From the NCBI GenBank assembly GCA_963668245.2, contig OY764195.2, positions 1,550,001-1,614,000 on the forward strand: a stretch of 64,000 bases of DNA. The letters run 5' to 3'. This DNA comes from Anoxybacterium sp963668245. GTDB lineage: Bacteria > Bacillota > Clostridia > Peptostreptococcales > Anaerovoracaceae. Under the pieces are notes generated by a model. That model was not told where the DNA came from. It saw only the letters and a program-made list of their open reading frames with translations, and did not search any database. How positions within the stretch are numbered: the stretch's first letter is position 1; every line of letters begins with the position of its first letter. A program made the translations under genes and the position numbers. Below, piece after piece: positions 15,504 to 30,500 of this stretch.

Positions 15504-18500
15504 ATGTCTTTACGGCTCAGCGTTCAAAAGTTTTTCGTGTTATTTCTTTTCTTAATCTCTTTTTTCCTAGCTAGTATGTCTTTGGCAGAACCAGTATATG
15601 GACTGGAAAACCCTCAAAACCTATCCTTTGGAACTTATTTAGTCGTTGCAGACGGCGAAAGTGGCAATGCTATCCCTACCATTATGAGTCATGGAGATAC
15701 GGCCTCTCTTTCTGGTTCTGTCAATGAAACAATGAATCTATCTATTTCAGCCAGTGATGTAGATGGTGATGTGTTGTCTTGGTCTATTCCATCACAAGGC
15801 AGCTTGGGTACAGTTAGCTTTAGTGGAGGCAGTACGACAACGGGATCTGATGTTACTGTATCCTATCTATCGGCTAACAGTGGATCAGATTCATTTACGA
15901 TTCAGGTTTCAGATGGAAAAGGTGGGCTGGATTTACTGCTTGTATCTGTAACTGTTGTACGAGTCAATACGGACCCAGTCATCAATCAAGGTGATTCATA
16001 TTCCATATCGGGCACAGAAGATCAAGGGGAACTGAACGTTACGTTATCAGGAACAGACGGTGACGGTGATACACTGACGTGGAGTATTCAAACTCAAGGA
16101 AGTAAGGGGACAGCTACCTTTGGGGGGGCGTCTTCGCAAACTGGTAATTCAGTTACACTGCGGTACGTACCAGACAGCAATGAAAATGGCTCAGATACTG
16201 TAATTGTTCGTATCAATGATGGAAATGGAGGTACGGATTCAATTACGATTAACGTTAGTCTGAGTTCAGTCAACGATGCACCTGTCATTGGTGAGGGGGA
16301 TAGCTATTCTCTTACCGTGAGAGAAGACGGCGGTGAGACCAATCGGCAATTTGCCGGAACTGATCTAGACGGGGATGCTTTGACTTGGTCGATTCAGACA
16401 AATCCAGCAAAAGGGAGTGCTTCCGTAGATGGCGATGGGACTGTACGATATACTCCAGCCAAAGATGAATTTGGATCGGATTCTTTTGTAGTGAAAGTAA
16501 GTGATGGTAGTCTTTCTGATACCATTACGGTCCAGGTCATCATTGACTCAGTCAATGATGCACCATCCTTTCTGGCTGGTGGCGATCAAAATGTGTTGGA
16601 AGATGCAGGCGATCAATCTGTTTCAAACTGGGCAACAAGTATTTCTTGTGGACCTGCAAATGAGCTAGGACAGACCTTTCAATTTACAGTGAGTAACAAT
16701 AACGCTGGGTTATTCTCTGTACAACCTTCCCTTTCAATAGATGGAACCCTTACATATACAGCAAAGGAAAACATAAATGGCACGGCAACTGTGACCATCG
16801 TACTAGAAGATAATGGTGGAACGGAGAATGGTGGAAGTAATCAAAGTTTGGAAGCAACATTCACAATAACCATACAAGGGGTAAATGATGCCCCAATTAT
16901 TGGAGACGGTGATACGGCAGCAGCAACAATTTCAGAAGACACGACCAACACCGAATTTCATTTTACTGCTACCGATGTGGATAATGATACACTTACCTGG
17001 TCCATTGTAAGTGGAGGCGGAATTGGAACCGCCACCGTCGGATCAAATGGGGTAGTATCTTATAGTCCAAATGCCAATGTATGCGGAACCGATACCTTTG
17101 TTGTCGGTGTGAGCGACGGGACTGATATGGATCTCATCACAGTAACTGTCACCATAACAGCAGTCAATGATGCACCAGTGATAGAAGATGGTGAAAGCAT
17201 AACTCTTTCAATTATAGAGGATAGTGGATTAATCAATCAAACTCTTTCTGCCACCGATGCAGATGGGGATGGTTTGTCTTGGGTTATCCTAACAGGTGCG
17301 ATAAAAGGAAACGCCACCATAGACGGAAGTGGAACGGTTGGTTATACCCCAATAGGCAATGTAAATGGGAGTGATTCTTTTGTCGTACAAGTCAGTGATG
17401 GAATCCTTACGGATACGATTACTGTTTATGTAACCATTGGTGCTCAAAATGATGCACCAAGCTTTATTGCAGGTGGAGAACAAATGGTACAGGAAGATGC
17501 AGGAGCCCAAACCATCGTTGGCTGGGCATCATCCCTGTCAAGTGGACCTGAGGATGAAGCTGGTCAAACATTATCCTTTGTGGTGACCAATAATAATACT
17601 GGATTGTTTTCAGCAGCACCTTTTATTTCTTCAGACGGAACACTCACCTATACGCCTGCAGAAAATGCAAATGGTACTGCAACCGTCACCGTTATCTTAG
17701 AAGATACGGGTGGAACTGAGAATGATGGAATCAACCAGAGCGGAGCGGTTTCTTTTACTATCACAATTAATTCAATCAATGATGCACCAGTCATCACCCA
17801 AGGGGAGACCGCGTCTGCGAATATAACAGAAGATGTGATTAGTACAGGATTTAGCTTAACTGCGACGGATGTAGATGGAGATACACTCACCTGGTCTATT
17901 GCAACAAATGGAGCCATAGGAACTGCAACAGTGACTGAGACTGGCTCGGTTTCATATCATCCAAATGCGGATGCGAATGGTATAGATACCTTTGTAGTCA
18001 GCGTAACAGATGGTACCGATACAGATACCATTATAGTGACTGTAACGATTACCAGTGTAAACGATGCACCGAGTTTTACCGTGGGTGCGAATCAGAGCAT
18101 AAATGAAGATGCAGGAGCTCAAACTATTTCAAACTGGGCAACCAATGTTTCTGCTGGGCCAGCTGATGAAAGTGGACAGCTTGTAACCTTTGAAATGATA
18201 TCAAACAGCAATCCGACTTTGTTTAGCGTTTTGCCAATAATTTCTAGCGATGGAATATTGTCTTATACACTGGCTGATGATGCATTTGGAAGTACAACCA
18301 TTGAAATTCAGCTAAAAGATAATGGTGGTGGTAACAATACAAGTGGTATCCAAAGCTTTAACATTACAGCAGTAGCAATGAACGATGCACCAAGTTTTAT
18401 AAAAGGTGCAAATCAAACGGTATTGGAGGACGCAGTGGCTCAAACTGTCTCAGGGTGGGCAACTTCAATTTCCGCAGGACCTGCCAACGAGTCATCTCAG

Positions 18501-21500
18501 ATTGTTACGTTTGAAGTAACAGGAAATACCAATCCTGGATTATTTAGCGAAGGTCCATCTGTGTCAAGTGGTGGAACATTGACCTATACACCTGCCCTCA
18601 ATGCCAATGGTACAGCTACCATTACGATTCGTGCAGTAGATGATGGAACAAATGGTATTGGAGAAAGCAATGTGTCCGCAGAACAGAGCTTTACCATAAC
18701 TATGACTCCAGTCAATGATGCACCGACGATGACCCAATTAGGTGCACTTACCATAGATGAAGATACAACGACGACCTGGGATTTCACCATTGATGATGTG
18801 GAATCAGATGAGAATGAGTTGATTCTCTCCTATGAGACCAGTGATACTGCACTATTGGCAAAAGCAAATATTCAAATCACAGGTACTGGTGCCAACAGAC
18901 ATTTGACAGTGACTCCAACGAGCGATAAAAGTGGAGTTGTTTCTATCACGCTAACAATTCAGGATTCAAATGGGGCAAGTACAACCCAAGTGATTCCGAT
19001 TACTGTTACTTCAATCAATGACGCACCAACCATTGGAACAGTGGCGGATCGAACAATAGAAGAAGATTCCAATACCGGTTCAATCGGAATTGCTCTTTCG
19101 GATGTGGATACAGATGTAAACACACTGACCGTTTCGGCTAGCTCTAGTAATGAAACACTAGTGCCTAGTAGCGGAATCGTGATTGCGGGAACAGGAGCAA
19201 ACCGAACTCTTGTGATTACACCAGCCAGCAATCAGTTTGGAACATCGACTATTACTGTGACTGTAAGCGATGGTTCTCTGTCGGCAATCCAAACCTTCTT
19301 ATTGACTGTAACAGCTGTCAATGATGCACCTACGATTTCTGGATTGATCGATGTATTGATCGATGAAGATCATAATACGGGGGCAGTAACTTTTACAGTG
19401 CAGGATGCAGATGATGATGCAAGTACATTAACAATCAGTGCGGCGGTAGATAATACAACGATGATCCCAAGATCAAACATTGTTATTGCTGGTACTGGTG
19501 AGAATAGAACAATTACCCTTACTCCGGTTCCAGATAAATCAGGCGTTGCTACGATCACCATCTCTGTTAGAGATGGTCAAGGACTGGTTGCAAATCAGTC
19601 ATTTACACTGAATGTAGTTTCTGTAAATGATAATCCAACAATGAGTGGAATTGGAAATCAGATTACGAATGAAGATACTGCAAAAAATATTGAACTTGTT
19701 GTAGCTGATACGGAGGATGCAGCAGGCACATTAAGCGTAAATGCAACCTCCAATAATCAAAGTGTAATCCCAGATGCAAATCTTGTGATTACAGGAGCAA
19801 CAGGTACCCGAAATTTAAAAATAACACCTGCTTCCGATGCCAGTGGGACAGCGGACATCACTGTAGTTACAACAGATAGTGGCGGACTTACCGCCACAGA
19901 AACTTTTACAATAACGGTCAATGCAAGTAACGATGCACCAAGTTTTCATTTGTCAGGAAATCAGACGAAAGATGAAGACTGTGGCACTCAGACGGTAACA
20001 GGGTTTATTACGGACTATTCGGTGGGACCTGCTGACGAAGTTACAGCTGGTCAAACGGTAAGTTATACTGTGACAAATGACAATAACAGTTTGTTTTCTG
20101 TGCAGCCTTCCATTAGTGATGCAGGGGTTTTAACGTATCAACCTGCTGCTGATGCAAACGGTAGCGCAGAGGTTTCTGTGAAGGTGGTTGATAACGGTGG
20201 AACGTCAAATGGAGGGACAAATACGTCAGAGGCTGTGATCTTTATCATCACAATCAATCCAATCAATGATGCGCCGACTGCAGAGTCCATGTCCATTGTG
20301 GTAGACACTGACGAAGATCAAATGTTTAAAGGGGTACTTTCTGCTTCTGATCTTGAAAACGATAGCCTTACGTATTCCATTGTAACACAAACTTCCCATG
20401 GAGTAGTTGCCCTCACAGATGTGAATACAGGCGCGTTCGACTATACGCCGAATCACAATTATTTTGGAACAGATGAGTTTTCGTTCCGTGTGTATGATGG
20501 TGCACTGTATTCTGTAGCTACAACGGTGGCGATTCAAATCCTTGGGGTAAATGATGCGCCAGTTGCCAATGACAGCTCTGCTTCGGTCAATGAAGATACT
20601 GTACTACATGGAATCGTAACAGCTACGGATGAAGATAGTACTACCATACACTATGAAGCAGTGTATACTCCAGAGCATGGGACTCTTTCTCTAGACCAAG
20701 ATGGAAATTATACATATACCCCAGATGCTGATTTTTATGGGATTGATTATTTTACCTTCCGCGCAACTGATATGAGTCTCTACTCAAATACAGCAACCGT
20801 TACCATTACAATTGCTTCGGTCAATGATGCTCCAATTGCATCAGATGAAACCATTGCGATTTACCGTGATCAAGAATTTCATGGTGTGCTGAAAGCCACC
20901 GACCCAGAGAAAAAAGCGGTAACTTACAGCCTTGTCAGTACTGCATCGCTGGGAAGTGGAACTTTGATTTTGGACAATGCATCCACAGGAGTGTTTACCT
21001 ATAAGCCAGCATTGTCTGAACTGGGAACTGTTCATTTTACTTATAGAGCTACGGATGCAGATGGAATGGTATCAGACCCTAAAACTGTCACGATTACCAT
21101 CAATGACTTAAACTTGGCACCTGAAATGTGGGTTACGACGGTGGCGGCATTTTCAGTCAATGAAGACGCGGTTCTACTAGATGCGGTAACGGCAACGGAT
21201 CCAAATTTGGGAGACACCATTACATATCAGGTAGTCAGCGGTGTATCTCATGGAACGTTAGATTTAATTGCTGCAACAGGAGCGTTTACCTATACACCGA
21301 CTGCAAACTTTAGCGGAATTGATTTGTTTACAGTGAAAGCCACAGATTCCATGCTATATACAAGTACCATCATTGTGAAAATCACTGTGAATACTGCAAA
21401 TGATGAACCGACGGCATATGCCCAGGTATATCGAACAGTTGCCGATACACCAGTCTCTGGAACGTTGGCAGGGTCAGATCCAGAACAGAATAATCTAACA

Positions 21501-24500
21501 TATCGTATCACTGGAGCGACCAATGGAACGGTTACCAGCTTAAATACAGCAACGGGTGCGTTTACGTTTGCTCCATCAGCAAGTTTTGTTGGAGATGCAT
21601 CTTTTACCTTTGTAGCCAATGATGGGACGTTAGATTCCAACGAATCAACTGTCATCATTCATGTGTTTGCTTCTGATGGAAGTAGCGGAGGTAGTGGTGG
21701 CGGAAGTTCTACAACAGGGATTAGCCCCATTGCGGATCGAACAATCAACGAAGGTGCTACCGATACGGTTACCTTTACGCTGACTGGATTTACGAATTCA
21801 AATGTGACGGTTACTTCAGCCAATCAAACTTTAGTACCGAATGGAAATATTTCTATACTAGGCACAGGAGTATCAGGAGAAGTAGAAACATATCAAATTA
21901 CTATGAATCCAGTAGCATACCGTTCTGGGAAAACAGTTATTACCATATCGGCTACAGGCGATGGCATTAGTGATTCTATTACATATAACTTAACGGTGCT
22001 GAGTGTCAATGATTTACCAGTGGCAACCAATAAAACATTGACCATGGATCAGCGAACGGGGCTCAACGAATACGTCAGAGGAACCGATTCAGATGGTGAT
22101 ACCTTGACATATTCTGTCGTATCAAACCCTACGCATCTTGGCATCTTTCAATTTGACAATGACGGGATGTTCTACTATGAACCGGATGAGGATTATTACG
22201 GAACGGATAGCTTTACGTATCAAGCACATGATGGTACTGGAACTTCTGCAACGGAAACCGTGACCATCAATATTACGAAAATCAATAAGGCACCCATTGT
22301 ATCGAGCAGTAGCTTTTCGGTAGACGAAGATACTGTGTATAACAGTGGTGAGGCTGGAAAGCTAGTTGGCTATGACCTTTACGGAGACACTGTAACCTTT
22401 GAGCTGGTTACAGACACTACAAAGGGTACGGTTGCAATAGATGGAGCAACAGGAACGTTTACTTATACGCCAGGGACAAACCTTAACGGTGTTGATGCAT
22501 TTTCTTATCGAGTGCTTGGATCAACGGGCCTATATTCAGAGACGGCTGTGATGAATATCACAATCAATCCAATCAATGATGCGCCAGTGGGGGTAGCAAA
22601 AACCATTACTTCCTTTGAAGATCAAACATTAAATGGAAATTTGCAGGGAACAGACATAGAGGAATCCCCATTGACCTTCCAGTTAGTGACAACGACATCC
22701 TATGGGGCATTGACATTAAATAGCGCTACTGGCGGTTTTACCTATACTCCTATTGCAAACTTTGATGGTACTGATGAATTTTATTTTAAGGTGAATGATG
22801 GTGATTTGGATTCTGCCCTAACAAAAATTGTGATTCAAATCGACCCAATCAATGACGAACCCATTGCCAGTGATGGAACGATAACTGTACTAGAAGACAA
22901 CGTATGCACCACGGGACCTTCTTTATCAACGTTTGTTACCGATGTGGATACGGGAGATACCCATACCTACGAGTTGATTCAGAATGGTTCGTTAGGTACG
23001 ATTGCCATAACAGATGCGGCAACGGGTGCTTATACCTATACTCCGAGGTCAAATCAAAATGGAATTGACTATTTTAGTTTTCGTGTCACAGATGGGGCAG
23101 GAGCAAAATCAAATGTTGCACTTGTGACGGTAACTATTACACCAGAAAATGATGCACCGACTATATCCGGAACAGGCCTTTGGGATGTAAATGAAGATAG
23201 TTCTTCTTCGAGCAATACGTATCATTTTACAGTTGGTGATATTGAAGATCAAGCATCAGCCTTGATTGTAACTGCTGTTTCAAACAATACAGCCTTTGTG
23301 AAAGATGCAGATATTACGTTAGGAGGATCTGCGGCAGATCGGTGGATTCATGTGGCACCAGCAAAAGATGCCTTTGGCACCACAACGTTAACCATCACCG
23401 TTTGGGACAGTGGCGCGGATTCAACTCTGGCAGGTGCACCATTATCAGCTTCTCATCAAATCAATCTTACAATTAATGAGGTTAATGATACACCAACCAT
23501 CAATGGTCAAGAAACCAATGGACAGGTTTTAGCCACCGTGACAATCGATGAAGATACAACAACTGGTCCAATTAGCTTTACCATAGATGATGAAGAAAGT
23601 GGAAGCGCTCCTCTCATCCTGAGCGCAACATCAGGGAATACAACCTTAGTTGATGCAGCTACAGGGGTGACTTTTGGCGGTACTGGCAATTCGAGAACGG
23701 TTACGATTACTCCTCGAGCAGATCAGAATGGCGTCGTTCGAGTCACAGTTTCTGTTGGCGATGGCAATAGTGCAAGGACTGCATATGTGGATGTGACTGT
23801 AAATCCAGTCAATGATGCTCCAGTGGTAACTCCGCCGGCAGATCAAACCATCAAGGAAGATACACAGACAGATGTATTATATTTTACCTTATCAGATATC
23901 GATAGCAATGTAGAAAATGCAACAGTTATAGCAGTTTCTTCAGATGAAAGCAAAGTCAAATCATCCTCTATCACTGTGAGTGGCAACGGTGCAGAACGTA
24001 CGGTTCATGTTGTGCCAGAAGCAAATGCGGTTGGAGATGTACAAATTCGGCTTATTGCAAATGATCACGATGCATCAGGAATCAATACAACAGGACAAGG
24101 AATCTTTCTGCTTCATATATTACAAGCCAACGATGCGCCAACCATTGGTGCAATTGGGGATGTGACGGTAGAAGAGGATCACGAAACTGGTGAAATTACA
24201 TTCTCGGTTGGAGATCTGGATAGCGACCTTTCCAGTTTGACGGTGTCAGCAATCTCAGGCAATACTTCTTTGATTACAAGTAGCGGCATTACTTTTGGAT
24301 CTGGAGGTGCTTCTAATGAGCGTTGGATTAAATTGAAACCAGCGCCAAATCAAAATGGAAGTGGTCTGATTTCAGTAATTGTTAGTGATGGAGACAAAAC
24401 GTCTACCACCACATTTACATTAAATGTAACTCCAGTCAACGATGCACCAACCATCGGGAATATATTGGATCAAACCATATTGGAAGATAGCAAAACTGGG

Positions 24501-27500
24501 GTCATAACATTCAACATCAGTGATGTAGATGACGATGCATCTACACTGACCATCATAAAGGGATCAAGTGATGAAACTGTTATACCAACTGCTAATATTA
24601 ATATAGTAGGGACTGGCAGCGAAAAAACAATTCAGATTACACCACTTGCAAATCAAAATGGCAACATTGATATTACACTATTGGTAACAGACCCTCATGG
24701 AGCAACTTGTGCTGGTATTTTTACTGTTTCGGTAACACCAGTCAATGATATTCCTTCCTTTACAAAGGGTGGAAATCAAACGGTGCTTGAAGATGTAGGT
24801 GCACAGAGTGTAGCTAGCTGGGCGACCAATCTTTCAAAAGGACCTATCAATGAATCTTCCCAGAGTTTGAGCTTTACTGTAACCTACACAAATTCTGGAT
24901 TATTTAGTGTGGCACCTGCTATCGATGAAAACGGCAACTTGAGTTATACTCCAGCAGCCAATGCCAACGGTACGTCAACGGTTACGGTTTCCATGAAAGA
25001 TAGCGGAGGGACTGATAACGGAGGAAAAGATACGACGGCAATACAGACCTTTATCATTACGGTCACTGCAGTCAATGATGCACCTAGTTTTACTCCTGGT
25101 GCAAGCCAGACCGTATTGGAAGACGCAACTTCACAGAGCATCTCTGGATGGGCAACCAATTTATCCAAGGGTCCGAGCAATGAGAGCGCACAGATTTTAG
25201 ATTTTGTTATAGAAAGTAATAGTAACCCTGGATTGTTTAGCATTGCACCAGCGATTTCAAGCAATGGCATACTAACTTACACGCTTGCCGCCGATGCAAA
25301 TGGTACCGCAACAATCCAATATCATTTACACGATAATGGTGGAACAGCAAATGGTGGTGCCAATATTACTTCAAGTGCTTCCTTTACAATCAATGTCACT
25401 GCAGTCAATGATGCACCTGTTATGACACAAGGAACATCAGCTACAACTAGTGGATTTGAAGATACAGTACAAATCGTAAACTTGTCTGCTACAGATGTAG
25501 AAGGAGATTCTTTCACTTGGTCCATTACAAGTCAAGGAGCAATTGGGACTGCTTCTGTGAATAGCGGTGGGTCCGTAACATATACACCGAATGAAAATGC
25601 AAACGGAAATGATAGCTTGGTTGTTCAGGTTAGTGATAACAATGGAGGAACAGACTTCATTACGGTGAATGTGACCATTACGCCTGTCAATGATGCACCA
25701 AGTTTCACAAGAGGTGCGGATCAAACAGTGAATGAAGATGCAGGGAGTCAAAGTATCTCTTGGGCGTCAAACATTTCAAAAGGTCCACTAAATGAGTCTG
25801 CACAGACCCTTGATTTCATTGTAACAAATGACAACAGCTTATTATTTGAGACAGCACCAGCCATAGATTCCTCAGGAAATTTAACGTACAAACCAGCAGA
25901 AAATGCACATGGAACGGCAACGGTTTCTGTTGTTTTGAAAGATGATGGCTTAATTGCAAACGGTGGTGTAGATACTACGGCTGCCATCAGTTTTTCTATC
26001 ACTGTAAATTCAGTGAATGATGCACCAGTGATTACCCAAGGAGATACCGTTTCTATAAACGGGCTAGAGGATGCAATACAAATCGTTTCGTTAGCTGGGA
26101 TTGATGTGGATGGAGATAGCTTGACTTGGTCAATCGGCACAAATGGAATAAAAGGAACTGCATCGATTGATGCAGCCACAGGTGTAGCAACTTATACCCC
26201 AAATGCAAATCTCAATGGCAGCGATAGCTTTGTAGTGCAGGTTAGCGATGGAAATGGTGAGACAGATACCATTACTGTAAACGTGACAATCACACCAGTC
26301 AACGATGGGCCAACATATACACAAGGAGGTAATCAGACGGTTGATGAAGATGCAGGAGCACAAAGTGTGGCATGGGCTACGAATTTGTCGACAGGACCAA
26401 TGGATGAAGGCAGTCAAACACTAAGCTTTGTGATATCAAACAACAGTAATACCTCTTTATTTGCCAGTGGACCAGCCATATCAAGTACAGGAGTACTAAC
26501 CTATACCCCTGTAGCAAATGCACATGGAACCGCAACTATTTCGTGTTATCTACATGATGATGGAGGAACCACAAATAATGGCATAGATTCAAGTGGTGTG
26601 GCAACCTTTACGATTACCTTCAATTCTATCAATGATGCACCAGTGATTACCCAAGGTGATACCGCTTCAATAAATGGATTAGAGGATGCGATACAGACAA
26701 TTTCTCTAGGGGCTACCGATGCAGATGGTGATGGATTATCTTGGAGTATTGTTTCCCAAGGTGCTTTGGGCATAGCCTCGGTCAATGGGTCTGGTATTGT
26801 AACTTACACACCGACGGCCAACGTAAATGGAAGTGATCGTTTTTCATTGATGGTTGATGATGGGAATGGTGGAACAGATCTTATTACGGTCAATGTTATC
26901 ATTACGCCAGTCAATGATGCTCCAGGCTGTACCCCTGGATCAGATGTCATTGTCAATGAAGATGCTGGAGCTCAAAGCATTCCATGGGCATCGGCAATCT
27001 CTCCTGGACCGACTGATGAGAGCCACCAAACACTCAGCTTTATCGTTACCAACAATAGCAATACCGGTTTGTTTAGCGGGGTTCCCGTGATTGGAAGTGA
27101 TGGCACACTCACTTTCACACCTGCTGCAGATGCAAATGGAACCGCAACCATTTCGTATTATCTTCTAGATAGTGGAGACACAGCAAATGGCGGTACGAAT
27201 GCAAGCACAGGTTCAACCTTTACCATTACAGTCAACCCTGTTAATGATGCACCTAGCTTTATAGCCGGTGGAAATCAAATGGTCAATGAAGATGAAGGTA
27301 CTCAGAGCGTATCTTGGGCAACTGGAATTTTGCCTGGACCAGCCAATGAATCGTTACAAAACGTACATTTTAATGTAACAAATGATAATGGGAGCTTGTT
27401 TGAAACTGCTCCAACCATTGATAGCGCAGGAACGCTGACATTCAAGCCAGCGGCCAATGCCAAAGGAACTGCAACGGTAACGGTGAACTTGCAGGATGAT

Positions 27501-30500
27501 GGAATGACTGGAAATGGTGGAATAGATCAGTCTGCTGCTGTACTGTTTGATATTATTGTGACAAGTATCAATGATGTGCCGGTGATATCACAGGGAGCAG
27601 TCACGATGATTACGTGTCTTGAAGACCAAGTACAGACATTGACACTGAATGGAACGGATGATGATGGGGATGGCTTGACATGGACTGTTGAAACTGCAGC
27701 AACCAAAGGCAATGCAGCCGTTGGTAGCAGTACGGGAATCATAACGTATACGCCAAACCCTGATGAAAATGGAAATGACAGCTTTGTGGTTCGGGTCAGC
27801 GATGGCAACGGAGGAGCAGACTCAATCACGATCAATGTGACAATTACACCAGTCAACGATGGACCGAGCTTCGTGGTTGGTGCGAATCAAACCTCTGATG
27901 AGGATGCTGGTTTGCAAACTGTTTTGGGATGGGCAACAGGAATGTCCACAGGACCATCTGATGAATCCGCCCAGAACTTACAGTTTATTGTTACAAATAA
28001 TAATCCTACTTTGTTTGAGACAGCACCAACCATTGATAGTAGTGGAAACCTGACTTATAAAGCAGCTGCCGATGCGGCTGGCATTGCAACCGTTATAGTG
28101 GTTTTACAGGATGATGGATTAACTGCAAATGGAGGAATCAATCAAAGCGAAGGGAAAGCATTCACCATTACAATCACTGGATCAAATGATAGTCCAGTGA
28201 TAACAGAAGGACCGACCATTGGAACCTCTGGATTGGAAGATACGATTCAAACCCTTACCTTGCACGGAACGGATGCCGACAAAGACAGCTTAACTTGGTC
28301 TATTACTAGCCAAGGCAGTATTGGAGTAGCAGTGATTGATGGAACTGGATTGGTTACATACACTCCCAATGCAGATTCCAACGGTAGTGATGTCATTGTA
28401 GTTACAGTCAGCGATGGAAATGGAGGCATGAGCAGTATCACAATCAATGTGACTGTGATTGCAGTCAATGATGGTCCTGGCTTTACACCTGGTGCCAATG
28501 TAACTGTTGGAGAAAATACGGGATTGAAAATAGTCACTGGCTGGGCGACTGCTATGAGCAAAGGTCCAACAGACGAATCGGGACAAACCTTAAGTTTTGC
28601 AGTAACAAATGACAACAGCAGTTTGTTTGCCACACAGCCAGCAATAGATGTCAATGGTAATTTGACATTTGGACCGGCAGCGGACCAAGATGGAATGGCA
28701 ACGGTTACCGTAGTATTGCAGGATGATGGTGGTATCGCCAATGGAGGTGTGGCAACGGCATCCCCAATTATATTTACGATTAAAGTGGTATCTTCAGATG
28801 ATTTATCTGTGATTGGATACGTACGAAAAGGTATTGATAATAGTAATATTGAAGGTGCAAATGTAAAACTGCTGGATTTAGCGGGTAATGTGATTAGAAC
28901 AACGGCTACGGATGCAGCAGGCTACTATTCTTTTGCTGGAGTAAAAGAAGAACGATATATAATTGAAGTGACCCATAATGCTTATGCTGACAATAGCCGG
29001 ATGACAGATGTTTCGTTTGCGTCGGGTGCACAAGGAGTGATACAAGAAGATTTCTTAATGGCGGATTTTACGCTTGAATTATCAGCAAATCCAACTGCGA
29101 TTTTAGGAAATGGTACAGATACATCTGAACTGACAGCGGTAGTAAAAGATAGAAATGGAAATCCAATACCAGATGTAGTGTTGGCATTTACGGCAGCAGA
29201 AGGAACGTTCCATGGAAATACATCCGTTATAACCAATTCAAATGGAAGTGCAACCATTACGTACATTGCGGCGGACTATTCTGGTTCATTGAGTCAAATC
29301 AATGTGCCAGTAACGGTCACAGTCAACGACCCAGTCAAAGAACTTTATGGAAGTGATCGTATCTATGTTACTTTCGCCCCAGGAATCATTGAAGGTGTAG
29401 TAACCGATGGAAGAAATTCCAACAATCCGATTGCTGGAGCCATTGTAAAAGTGTATAAGGATTTCGATGGGGATGGAATCGTAGACTTTAGCTTTGAACA
29501 AGTGACAGGATCGGATGGAAAATATCGTATTGTCATACCGAAGGGTGGTGTGGATTATGATATCTTGATTACGAAACCAGTTGTGATTGGGGGAGTAACT
29601 CAGTACATCACGGTGAAGCAAACAGCAAATCCAGGAGCAGTCAACGGAGCGGGGACTTCGTATCCATCTGATATCGTGGCTTCTGGTATCATTGTAATGA
29701 AAAAGAATGGTGCGGAGACTTTGGTGGATGACCTGACGTCCTACAGCGGCATGCAGCTCCAATTGGTAGATGCTCTTGGCAATGTGATTGATATCAGTAA
29801 TAAGCTGGACTCTTCTATAGGTACTTTTACTACAGGAACGCTGGCGGCTGGAAATTATACGATTCGGGTCGTCTATGATTTAGGGAATGGCGATAAACTG
29901 ATTGCAGGATCTACACCTGTTACTGTGACACAAAATGGTGAGATGAATATCAATGAGGTTTTGATTGACCCATATGGAACGATTACAGATCGTAATACCA
30001 ATGCGGTCATCAGTGGTGTAAAGGTTGAATTATATTACACTGCGACGAATACCTTGGTCCCACTTCCAGCATTGGTAGGTTTTCCGCCTTCAAACAATGC
30101 AAATCCGCAGTATTCGGATGCCAGCGGACAGTATGCGTTCATGGTATTCCCTGATACGGATTATTACATCAAAGCGAGTAAGTCAGGCTACAAGGATTTT
30201 GTCAGTGGTACTATTAGTGTTGGAAAAGCTATTGTACTTTATGACTTCAAGATGACACCAGCATCATCTGGCGGAGGTGGCGCAAGTATTGTGGCAAGCA
30301 GTGGCGGCATTGTTGCTGGTTCAGATGGGAAGGATTTAGCGATTAACCTAACTGCTTCAAAAATGAAGGTGGAAGAAAACAGCAATGTTGATTTGACCAT
30401 TACATATGGAAACAAAACTTCTAGTGAAGTGAGAAAAATCACAGTAACTGCAACGGTACCAGACGGTATGAAAATCGTGAACAATGCAGGAGGCAAAGTG

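Noticed and set aside
15960..28800. CRISPR-like periodic DNA repeats
   Set aside because: The periodicity is that of protein repeats in one frame (about 285-345 nt units, imperfect), with no short identical repeats and spacers and no cas genes.
20226..29762. Long minus-strand frames opposite the giant gene
   Set aside because: They are mirror frames of the repeat codons, show repetitive low-information peptides and have no ribosome sites.
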